From contig NZ_AP013294.1 in assembly GCF_000829195.1 (NCBI RefSeq), positions 1,623,001 to 1,687,000 on the forward strand: a stretch of DNA of 64,000 nucleotides, read 5' to 3'. Each line of letters opens with the position of its first letter. Position 1 is the stretch's first letter. The DNA is from Bacillus sp. OxB-1. GTDB lineage: Bacteria; Bacillota; Bacilli; Bacillales_A; Planococcaceae. Under the pieces are notes generated by a model, which saw only the letters and a list, made by a program, of their open reading frames with translations, was not told the origin of the DNA and ran no database searches. Position numbers and translations under genes: made by a program. Of the stretch, positions 34,743 to 42,411 are shown in pieces.

Positions 34743-35851
34743 TTATTAAAGAAGTGAACATCCGCAGAATGAAAATGAAGATGAAACACCCGTTTACGAC
34801 AAGCTTCGGAACAATGCAGGAAAAAGAATTTCTACTAGCGGAAGTGAAGGACGAACTGGGTAATTCCGGTTGGGGTGAGTCCGTTGCGTTTCACTCACCT
34901 TGGTACAACGAGGAAACGATTGAAACGAATCTGCATATAATAGAAGATTTTCTGATTCCGCTCGTGCTGGAAAAAGAAATAGGGTACCCAGATGTAGTGA
35001 ATGAGCTGTTTGGGTTCATCCGCAAAAATAATATGGCGAAGTCGACAATCGAAGGTGCGATTTGGGACCTGTACGCGAAGCGCAACCAATTGACGCTTGC
35101 GGAAGCATTGGGCGGAAAAGCAGATAAAATTGAAGTCGGCATTAGTATCGGAATCCAAGAGAATGTAGCTGATTTGGTGGAAATAGTCCGTGGTTATATA
35201 GAAGAAGGATATAAACGCATCAAAGTGAAGGTTAAACCGGGCTATGATATTGAAGTTCTCCGCGAATTGCGGAACCATTTCCCGGATGTCCCGTTGATGG
35301 CGGATGCCAATTCGGCGTATACGCTTCAGGATATCGATCTACTTAAGCAGTTGGATGAATTCAATTTGACGATGGTCGAGCAGCCGCTCGCATCGGATGA
35401 TATTATCGACCATGCCACGCTGCAAAAAGCCATAACAACACCGGTCTGCCTGGATGAAAGCATCCACTCTCTGGAGGATACACGGAAAGCGCTGGAACTC
35501 GGAAGCTGTAAAATCATTAATATTAAAATCGGCCGGGTCGGCGGTTTGACTGAAGCAAAGAGAATTCACGACTACTGTATGGAACGCGGCGTGCCGGTTT
35601 GGTGTGGCGGCATGTTGGAATCAGGAATCGGCCGCGCACATAATGTAGCACTAACGACATTACCGAATTTCATCTTACCTGGGGATACGGCAGGCTCTTC
35701 CCGTTATTGGGAGGAGGACATCATCTCGCCGGAAGTCGTCGTGGAAGATGGCTATATCACCGTTCCGACCGCTTATGGAATCGGCTATGAGCCGAATCTC
35801 GAAATAATGGACAAATATACGGTGGAAGAAATGAATTACACGGCGGAATAA
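34739..35851 (+). CDS. N-succinylamino acid racemase / o-succinylbenzoate synthase family (MenC-like)
   Basis: This 370-residue enolase-superfamily enzyme has the catalytic KxK ([11 protein letters not shown]), three metal ligands (MADANSAY Asp, VEQPL Glu, CLDESI Asp) and the second catalytic Lys in [11 protein letters not shown]. It may act as o-succinylbenzoate synthase, but coupling to the acyltransferase and lack of other men genes favour N-succinylamino acid racemase. A scrambled second copy lies at 40435-41228. The RpiR gene follows two bases after the stop, where composition becomes AT-richer. Confidence 0.88.
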   Translation: MIIKEVNIRRMKMKMKHPFTTSFGTMQEKEFLLAEVKDELGNSGWGESVAFHSPWYNEETIETNLHIIEDFLIPLVLEKEIGYPDVVNELFGFIRKNNMAKSTIEGAIWDLYAKRNQLTLAEALGGKADKIEVGISIGIQENVADLVEIVRGYIEEGYKRIKVKVKPGYDIEVLRELRNHFPDVPLMADANSAYTLQDIDLLKQLDEFNLTMVEQPLASDDIIDHATLQKAITTPVCLDESIHSLEDTRKALELGSCKIINIKIGRVGGLTEAKRIHDYCMERGVPVWCGGMLESGIGRAHNVALTTLPNFILPGDTAGSSRYWEEDIISPEVVVEDGYITVPTAYGIGYEPNLEIMDKYTVEEMNYTAE

Positions 35852-35853
35852 CA

Positions 35854-36726
35854 ATGGTAAATGGGGTTGAGAAATTGGAAGACTATCAGGAAAAGGTTAG
35901 GGGACACTATTACAAACTAAGTAATAGTACCAAGAAAGTAGCGAAATATCTATTAGACTTTCCACAATCATTTGCCATGCTATCTGCAAGTGAAATAGGC
36001 AAGGAAATTGGAGTAAGTGAAACAACGGTTATTCGTTTCTGTCATACCTTAAAATACAGCGGCTTTAGTGAGCTCCAAAAAGAAGTTAGAGACAATCTCA
36101 TAAGTACAAAAAGTAGCTTACACAACTTTCGGGAAGATAAGGAGACCATCACTGGGCCTGGTTTATATTATCAATCTATAAAAAGAGACCAAATGAAACT
36201 AGAGAGAATGATGGAACAATTAAATGAAGAAGAGATTCACATGGCAGTTGAACGTTTGATTGAGTCAGAGCATGTGCTTGTTTCGGGGATGCGATCTTCC
36301 TATGCTTTTGCGCATTGGTTTAGTTTTACACTAAATCTCATGCGAGGTGATACGCATATGTTTCAAGCTGGCACCGACGACGTGATTAATCAATTACTAA
36401 AATTAAATGCAAAAAGCACGTTGTTTGTAATTTCTTTTCATCGATACTCCTTGGAAACAATCAAATTTGCTGAGCAAGCTAAAAAACGTGGAACATTTAT
36501 AATTGCAATATCCGATTCAGCGTTCTCCCCAATAGCGGAATATGCGGATCTTCATTTGCCTATCCAATTACAAATGAAATCAACAATCGATGTTGCACCC
36601 GCTGTGATTTCTTTACTGAATGCGATTCTCGCGGGAGTTTCCATCCACGATAGCAAGAGGTTTCAAAAGAGAAGAGAGGATTATGATTCATTGCATGTGG
36701 ACGGCTTTTTTTATCCAAGAGTTTGA
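35854..36726 (+). CDS. RpiR/MurR-family transcriptional regulator
   Basis: This 290-residue protein has an N-terminal helix-turn-helix (residues about 20-95; LSASEIGKEIGVSETTVIRF) and a C-terminal SIS domain (residues about 130-265; VLVSGMRSSYAFAHWF, TLFVISFHRYSLETIKFAEQ). RpiR regulators sense sugar phosphates or amino-sugar/amino-acid derivatives. Two 16-bp palindromes, before the acyltransferase and before the M81 gene, are likely targets. Base composition is AT-rich compared with the racemase before it, suggesting acquisition with the next two genes. Confidence 0.9.
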   Translation: MVNGVEKLEDYQEKVRGHYYKLSNSTKKVAKYLLDFPQSFAMLSASEIGKEIGVSETTVIRFCHTLKYSGFSELQKEVRDNLISTKSSLHNFREDKETITGPGLYYQSIKRDQMKLERMMEQLNEEEIHMAVERLIESEHVLVSGMRSSYAFAHWFSFTLNLMRGDTHMFQAGTDDVINQLLKLNAKSTLFVISFHRYSLETIKFAEQAKKRGTFIIAISDSAFSPIAEYADLHLPIQLQMKSTIDVAPAVISLLNAILAGVSIHDSKRFQKRREDYDSLHVDGFFYPRV

Positions 36727-36792
36727 CATATGGTGAATTGTTAGGTACGGATGAATAACCATTAAAAGTTATATATTTTTTTTAGCGATTGT

Positions 36793-36808
36793 TGAAGTGA
36801 AAACTTCA
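36793..36808 (+). promoter_or_regulatory. Operator 2 for the RpiR-family regulator (predicted)
   Basis: TGAAGTGAAAACTTCA matches operator 1 at 14 of 16 positions and is palindromic except at the centre. It lies about 55 bp before the M81 gene. Confidence 0.6.
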
Positions 36809-36861
36809 GAAGTTGAGAAAAAGCATTTAATACTTCATATAGTAAAGGAGAGAAGAATAAT

Positions 36862-38322
36862 ATGATGAAAATATTTATCGGTCAATTTGTGCATGAAACA
36901 AATACTTTTGCGGCTGAGCAGACTACAATGGAAAATTTTAAATTGTGGGAATGGGATAAAGGGGAGGGGATATTACAAAAACATCGGGGTGTAAGGGATT
37001 ATTTAGGCGGCATGATAGACCGAGCAGAAGCGCTTAAACTTGAAATTATACCAACGATTTCTGCAATGGCTTATCCTTCAGGAACAATAACGAAAGAAAC
37101 ATATGATGAGATAAAAGAGGAGCTGATTAATTCACTCAAAAAGCATCAAGCAGATGCTCTATGTTTAAATTTACATGGTGCTGGTGTTGTGGAAGGCATT
37201 GACGATATGGAAGGGTATTTATTAGGTGAAATAAGAAATGCCGTTGGATACGATATTCCGATTTTGTGTACGTTAGATTTGCATGCAAATCTAACGGAAA
37301 AGATGGTGCAAGAAGCCGATGTGTTGCTAGGGGTTAATTTTTATCCACATACAGATTCTTATGAACGTGGAATGGAAGCAATTGATCTTGCTATAAAAAT
37401 GTATAAAAAAGAACTGAACCCTGTCATGCATCTAACGAAGTTGCCGCTGATTATCCCCACATCTACAACCAATCTATCGCCAGCAAAGGATATAAATGAG
37501 ATTTGTTGGGAATGGGAAAAAGAGACAGACGTAGTGGATTGTACATTTTTTCATAGTTTTCCTTATACTGATATTCAGCATGTTGGAGTTTCGGTATTGT
37601 CTATTACAAACGATGATCCAGCCCTAGCTGCAAAGGCAAGTGAAGATGTGGCCAATCAAATTCTATCAATCAAGGAGCGGTTTTTCCAAAAAACTTTGTC
37701 CCCTCAAGAGGGGTTGGAACAAGCGTTGCAGCTAGAGGGTCATCCTATTGTCATTAATGAGACGTCGGACAACCCAGGTGGAGGTACGCCTGGTGACGGA
37801 ACCTACCTTTTAAGAGCGATGCTTGATATGGGGTTGGAAAATGCTTGTTTTGCTTTTATTTATGATAAGGAAGTTGCCGACCTAGCCCATGAAGCAGGTG
37901 TAGGCGAATATATCGATATTAAATTAGGGGGGAAAACGGATAATTTGCACGGAGAACCACTATCCGTAAACGCTTATATCAAAAGTTTAACAGATGGAGT
38001 GTTTTATCAATCTTCTCCCATGTGGCAGGGGCTGAAAAATGATTTAGGGAAATCCGTCAGATTGCAGGTGGGTGGCGTGGACATTATTGTTTGCTCCATT
38101 AAATCGCAAGTAATGGATGAGCAAATATTTTTACTGCATGGTATCGATATTTCGAAATACAAAATTGTTTGTTTAAAATCTAGTCAACATTTTAGGGCGG
38201 CATTTGAGCCCCAAAGTGCAAAAATAATCACTGTAGACTCGCCAGGTTTAACTACTATTGATTTTACATCGTTTGATTATAAACATGTTCTACGTCCTAT
38301 TTATCCTCTCGATCAAATGTAA
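36862..38322 (+). CDS. M81-family MlrC-like metallopeptidase/hydrolase
   Basis: This 486-residue protein has an N-terminal DUF1485/M81 domain (FIGQFVHETNTFA; CTLDLHANLTEKM; NFYPHTDSYERG with candidate zinc His residues) and the MlrC C-terminal domain (ETSDNPGGGTPGDGT, VLLHGID-like segments). MlrC degrades microcystin in Sphingomonas, but the large bacterial family mostly acts on unknown small peptides or acylated amino acids. With a sodium symporter next and a predicted RpiR operator in front, it probably processes an imported substrate. AAAGGAG precedes the start. Confidence 0.87.
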   Translation: MMKIFIGQFVHETNTFAAEQTTMENFKLWEWDKGEGILQKHRGVRDYLGGMIDRAEALKLEIIPTISAMAYPSGTITKETYDEIKEELINSLKKHQADALCLNLHGAGVVEGIDDMEGYLLGEIRNAVGYDIPILCTLDLHANLTEKMVQEADVLLGVNFYPHTDSYERGMEAIDLAIKMYKKELNPVMHLTKLPLIIPTSTTNLSPAKDINEICWEWEKETDVVDCTFFHSFPYTDIQHVGVSVLSITNDDPALAAKASEDVANQILSIKERFFQKTLSPQEGLEQALQLEGHPIVINETSDNPGGGTPGDGTYLLRAMLDMGLENACFAFIYDKEVADLAHEAGVGEYIDIKLGGKTDNLHGEPLSVNAYIKSLTDGVFYQSSPMWQGLKNDLGKSVRLQVGGVDIIVCSIKSQVMDEQIFLLHGIDISKYKIVCLKSSQHFRAAFEPQSAKIITVDSPGLTTIDFTSFDYKHVLRPIYPLDQM

Positions 38323-38457
38323 AAAAATAGGTAATTTCACTTCGGTTCCACAATAAGTCGGGCTGTTTAAAATGGCCCGGCGAATTGCTTGCATTTCTCT
38401 TTGGAATGCGTATCAACTATTCACATTAATGAATAAAAAAGATTGGAGGAATTGAAA

Positions 38458-39855
38458 ATGTATGTAACAGCAATTTTATTATATATTGTGTTCATTGTAG
38501 GTATTGGTATTTTTTATAAACGTTATGTAAAAGGCATAGAAGATTTTGCTTTAGCAGGCAGAAGCCTAGGGACCCCTGTTTTGTTGGGTACTCTGTTCGC
38601 CACACTTGTCGGTGGAGCAACTGTTGTAGGTTATACAGGTAGTTTTTATCTAATGGGGCTAGATTGGTGGTTTAGTGCAATTGGTGCAATACTGGGTATC
38701 TTGGTAGCTGCTATAATTCTGGCTGAAAAATTCCGTAAATTCGAACAATTTACAGTTCCAGATATGCTTGCAATGCGATATGATAATCGCTCTCGGTATG
38801 TCAGCGGGTTTATGATTATTTTTGGGGATATTGCTGTAGTAACTGTACAGATACTTTCGATGACTGGCATTATGGTGGCGTTTTTAGGGATGGATAAATT
38901 ATTTGCCATGTTAATTAGTGTCATCGCTTTCACCCTTATCACATTCTTTGGGGGCATGAAGGGCGTCGCCATTACGGACAGTATTCAAGCCATTCTGATA
39001 TTCGGCGGATTATTTTTGGGAATGGCAGTCCTTTACTATATGAATGGAGGATTTGGGGTCATATTCAATGCTTTGCCGGATGGGTATTTTAAAGTCTTTA
39101 CAAGTACGAATGCTTTGGGTGCTTTTAATATGGCTATTGCAACTTTTGGAACAGCCGCTGTATCCCAATCCATCATTTTTGCCAGAGTATTTTCTGCAAA
39201 AGATAGTAAAACTGCGAAAAGAAGTTTGTACTTGCTGATTCCTACAGCGTTCTTCGGCTTTTTATTTGTTTCTCTGTTAGGCTATGGTGCGAGGGCGATA
39301 TTGGGTCCCGATCTCCCACCGGATCAGGTCTTCCCGCTTGTGGTGACTGAGCTGTTACCCCCATTCGTTGGTGGTGTTTTATTGGCAGTCGTTATCGCGG
39401 CTATTATTACATCTACGAACTCAATATTACTTAGTGCCAGCGTCAACTTGTCCCGCGATTTCTATCAACAAATTGTGAAAAAAGATGCTTCCAGTAGAGA
39501 GTTGAAGACAGTGGGGCAAACTGCTGTTGTAGTATTTGCGCTTATAAGCTTTGCTTTAGCTTATTTAATGCCGGACATTGTAACAGCCATCGTCTTCGCT
39601 TATACGATGTACACTGCAGGTTTATTAATTCCAATGTATGTAGGTTTTTTATGGAAAGGCGCTACTGCTACGGCGGGTATGTATTCTATCATTGGAGGCG
39701 GCGGAACTGCCCTTATTTGGTATATACTAAAACAGCCATTCGGGTTGCCACCAATGATTCCCTCTTTGATCGTATCCTTAGCAGCGATTATTTTTATAAG
39801 TTTGTTCACTAAAAAGCCGACAAAAGAGCAACTACAAGTTTTTGACGTAAAATAA
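38458..39855 (+). CDS. Sodium:solute symporter (SSS family)
   Basis: This 465-residue protein has about 13 hydrophobic segments. SSS-family landmarks are EDFALAGRSLGTPVL, GATVVGYTGSFYLMG, FAQFTVPDMLAMRY-like sequence near residue 100 (FEQFTVPDMLAMRY), and TSTNSILLSASVNLSRDFYQ for the sodium site. ATG 38458 follows GGAGG by eight bases. It likely imports the substrate of the M81 enzyme; the substrate itself is not predictable. A small GC stem without a T run lies between the two genes. Confidence 0.9.
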   Translation: MYVTAILLYIVFIVGIGIFYKRYVKGIEDFALAGRSLGTPVLLGTLFATLVGGATVVGYTGSFYLMGLDWWFSAIGAILGILVAAIILAEKFRKFEQFTVPDMLAMRYDNRSRYVSGFMIIFGDIAVVTVQILSMTGIMVAFLGMDKLFAMLISVIAFTLITFFGGMKGVAITDSIQAILIFGGLFLGMAVLYYMNGGFGVIFNALPDGYFKVFTSTNALGAFNMAIATFGTAAVSQSIIFARVFSAKDSKTAKRSLYLLIPTAFFGFLFVSLLGYGARAILGPDLPPDQVFPLVVTELLPPFVGGVLLAVVIAAIITSTNSILLSASVNLSRDFYQQIVKKDASSRELKTVGQTAVVVFALISFALAYLMPDIVTAIVFAYTMYTAGLLIPMYVGFLWKGATATAGMYSIIGGGGTALIWYILKQPFGLPPMIPSLIVSLAAIIFISLFTKKPTKEQLQVFDVK

Positions 39856-40010
39856 GTTCTTTGCTAGCGTAAGAATTAACTGTACAAGAATTTATGTTTT
39901 CGAGGATGAGAGAGCAATAGAAGTTGAAGATGCGGAAGCTCGCTTTTCTTGTAGCGGAGGGAGAAAGCCTAGTCTATTTTTTGTGAGTGTTAATCATAAA
40001 TGGCAGTGTG

Positions 40011-40173
40011 ATGATGCAATATGAAACGCTAAAGTTGAAATTGGTCTCGTTAGTTAATAATTTTTGCGGATCTATATCTTTGGAGGTAAGAGATAGTAGT
40101 GGCGAGCCTATTTTAGCTTACAATGAACGAGATGTACCCGACAGCCAGCACGATCAAAGTATGTGTAAAATAG
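40011..40173 (+). pseudogene. Serine hydrolase (class A beta-lactamase-like), truncated and frameshifted
   Basis: The first frame encodes KLVSLVNNFCGSISLEVRD and then AYNE. After an apparent one-base insertion near 40128 the next frame reads EMYPTASTIKV, the active-site SxxK of class A beta-lactamase-like enzymes, and then stops at 40171. Everything beyond the catalytic Ser/Lys is missing. It follows the symporter and shares its AT-rich composition. It was probably a third structural gene of the imported cassette. Confidence 0.65.
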
Positions 40174-40192
40174 TTTCGGTGAATATTAATAA

Positions 40193-40437
40193 ACGGAGCA
40201 AGGCTTCTATTAGACTTGCTCTGTATTCAATTATTCAGCGGAACTTCCTCCGCGTTGGCCATTGCTTTTTAAGTTTTCAAACCATTGTTCCATCGAAAAT
40301 TCATTTTTGATGACATCTTCAGTAATTTTGATTTTTTTATTATTGTGGTTCGTATATTTGACAGAAGGTCCCGTCTCAATAGAAAGATTAAAATCCTCGA
40401 CATTCAGTGTGAAGTGAACAATTCCTGATATGCCAGC
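40193..40437 (-). pseudogene. Remnant copy of the 3' end of the copper-amine-oxidase-N-like gene at 42.4 kb
   Basis: This stretch matches 42375-42620 at most positions, including the terminator stem (decayed here) and the coding end, which reads YTNHNN and then MEQWFENL on the minus strand. Only about 80 codons are present, and they run directly into inverted racemase sequence. It cannot encode a complete protein. Confidence 0.8.
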
Positions 40438-40713
40438 TGCTTGAGCAAATCGATATCCTGAAGTGTATACGCTTGGCACCCGCCATCAACGGAACATCCA
40501 GAAAATGGTTCCGTAATTCGCAGAGGATGCGTTTACACCCTTTTTCCACATATCTCTGGACCAATTCAACCAAGTCTGCTTTATTCTCTTGGATTTCGAT
40601 GCTGATACAGACTTCGATTTTATCCGCTTTTCCACCCCATGCCTCCGCTAGCGTCAGTTGATTGCGTTTCGCGTACAAGTCCCCCAAATCACACCTTTGA
40701 TCTTCGAACTCTT
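40435..40713 (-). pseudogene. Inverted middle segment of a second N-succinylamino acid racemase
   Basis: On the minus strand it encodes [20 protein letters not shown] and LRNHFLDVPLMA, matching residues about 108-205 of the racemase at 34739. The KxK catalytic stretch ([12 protein letters not shown]) is deleted. It ends at AAGCAGCTGG, exactly where the direct-strand C-terminal segment should continue. Confidence 0.85.
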
Positions 40714-40724
40714 TTCCCATTTGA

Positions 40725-41228
40725 ATTCAACCTAACTATGGTCGAGCAGCCGCTCGCATCGGATGATATTATCGACCATGCGACACTTCAAAAAGAGCTG
40801 GCGACTCCGGTCTGCCTGGACGAAAGCATTCATTCCCTGGAGGATACACGGAAAGCATTGGAATTGGGAAGCTGTAAAATCATCAATATTAAAATCGGCC
40901 GGGTCGGCGGGTTGACGGAAGCGAAGAAGATCCACGATTACTGCATGGAACGAGGTGTGCCTGTCTGGTGTGGCGGGATGTTGGAATCAGGGATCGGCCG
41001 CGCGCATAATGTAGCACTAACGACATTGCCGAATTTCATCTTACCTGGGGATACGGCAGGCTCTTGCGCAAGGTGTACCTGTATTGGGAAGAGGACATCA
41101 TCTCGCCGGAAGTCGTCGTCGAAGATGGATATATCACCGTGCCGACCGCTTACGGAATCGGCTATGAACCGAACCTCGAAGTGATGGACAAATTCACGGT
41201 GGAAGAAATGAACTATACGGCGAAATAA
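40725..41228 (+). pseudogene. C-terminal segment of the second N-succinylamino acid racemase
   Basis: Starting at GAATTCAACCTAACTATGG, it matches the intact racemase from [14 protein letters not shown] to the stop codon. A frameshifting replacement near 41062-41080 breaks the frame (AGSS becomes AGSCARCTC). Its 3' end sits 17 bp before the next permease gene, the spacing expected for an ancestral racemase-permease operon. The first 107 residues are absent, and the middle lies inverted just upstream. Confidence 0.9.
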
Positions 41229-41245
41229 CAGAAGGGGGATTTTCC

Positions 41246-42307
41246 ATGAAAAAGAGTTTCCAAATCGGGGCTGCGTTCATTGGTTTGATTGTCGGTGCAG
41301 GGTTTGCTTCAGGTCAAGAGATTTTGCAGTTTTTTACGAGTTTTGGTTATGCCGGTATTGCTGGAAGTCTCGTGGCCACCGCACTTTTCGCCTTTATCGG
41401 GATGAATTTGACGCAGTTGGGGAGCCGGTTGCAGTCGGCTTCTCATAAGGATGTCATCTATCATATTTGCGGTCGATATCTCGGTGTGGTTGTAGATTTC
41501 ATTATTACATTTTTCTTGTTTGGCGTAACGGTCGTCATGTTATCGGGCGCGGGAGCCATCTTTGAGCAGCAGTTTGGGATTCCAAGCATAATTGGCAGTA
41601 TTGTGGTGACTGCTCTGGCAATATTGACTATCACGCTGAATGTGAAACGGGTCATTGCGTTGATCAGTGCAGTGACGCCATTCCTATTAGTGCTCGTTAT
41701 CATTATCATGGTTTATTCCTTGATGAATTTTGATGCGTCTTCGGCTGAGATTGCGGCTGCTGTTGAACAACAGAAACCAGCTGCGGCCAACTGGATATTA
41801 GGGGCGCTCCTTTACGTGTCGTATAATATCGCAGCAGGTGCATCAATGTTGACAGTCATGGGCGGCACGGTGAAAGATCAGAAAGTGGCGGGGTGGGGCG
41901 GCATCATTGGTGGAATCGGCCTTGGACTTCTTATTTTATTAATCAATATCTCGATGTTGACTAGATTGAGTGAGATTTCAGAAGTTCCGATGCCGATGCT
42001 TTTTTTGGCCAATCAAATGTCTCCCATCATCGGCATTATTATGACGATCGTATTGCTCGGAATGATTTACAATACGGCAGTGGGGATGCTCTACGCGTTC
42101 ACGGCACGCTTGATCCAACCGGATACCCCGAAGTTTAAAGGGTTTGCCGTCCTGTTTGGTGTCGTGGCGTTCGGTGTCAGTTTCATTGGATTCATCACCC
42201 TTGTTGGCACAGTCTATCCGACGATGGGGTATTTAGGATTTACGTTGATCGGGGCGATTGTATTGGCGTGGTTTATGAAAAAGCGAAGAGTGGCGGACAA
42301 TCGGTAG
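41246..42307 (+). CDS. YkvI-type membrane transporter (APC superfamily)
   Basis: This 353-residue protein has about ten membrane segments and begins FQIGAAFIGLIVGAGFASGQ, the hallmark of COG3949 (YkvI-like) carriers related to amino acid permeases. AAGGGGGA precedes the ATG. It follows the broken racemase copy directly. Before the cassette insertion it would have been the third gene of the acyltransferase-racemase operon, so an amino acid or N-acyl amino acid is a reasonable substrate guess. Its present promoter is unclear. Confidence 0.87.
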   Translation: MKKSFQIGAAFIGLIVGAGFASGQEILQFFTSFGYAGIAGSLVATALFAFIGMNLTQLGSRLQSASHKDVIYHICGRYLGVVVDFIITFFLFGVTVVMLSGAGAIFEQQFGIPSIIGSIVVTALAILTITLNVKRVIALISAVTPFLLVLVIIIMVYSLMNFDASSAEIAAAVEQQKPAAANWILGALLYVSYNIAAGASMLTVMGGTVKDQKVAGWGGIIGGIGLGLLILLINISMLTRLSEISEVPMPMLFLANQMSPIIGIIMTIVLLGMIYNTAVGMLYAFTARLIQPDTPKFKGFAVLFGVVAFGVSFIGFITLVGTVYPTMGYLGFTLIGAIVLAWFMKKRRVADNR

Positions 42308-42369
42308 GAAGCGAAATGGTCCGACTTTCGGTATTCGGAACTGCAACGTAAAATTCATTACCATCCATA

Positions 42370-42408
42370 AAAAATGGAGCGAGTCTCATAGCGGACTCGC
42401 TCCGTTTT
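42370..42408. terminator. Bidirectional terminator between convergent genes
   Basis: GGAGCGAGTC and GACTCGCTCC form a stem with AAAAAA before it and TTTTC after it. A decayed copy lies at 40193. Confidence 0.9.
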
Positions 42409-42411
42409 CAA

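Noticed and set aside
39987..40310. A 107-codon hypothetical gene after the symporter
   Set aside because: It is a frameshifted join of a broken serine hydrolase and the reverse strand of another gene remnant.
40639..41184. A 181-codon racemase gene in the second copy
   Set aside because: The start lies in inverted sequence, the catalytic KxK part is missing and the end is frameshifted, so it is listed as a pseudogene.
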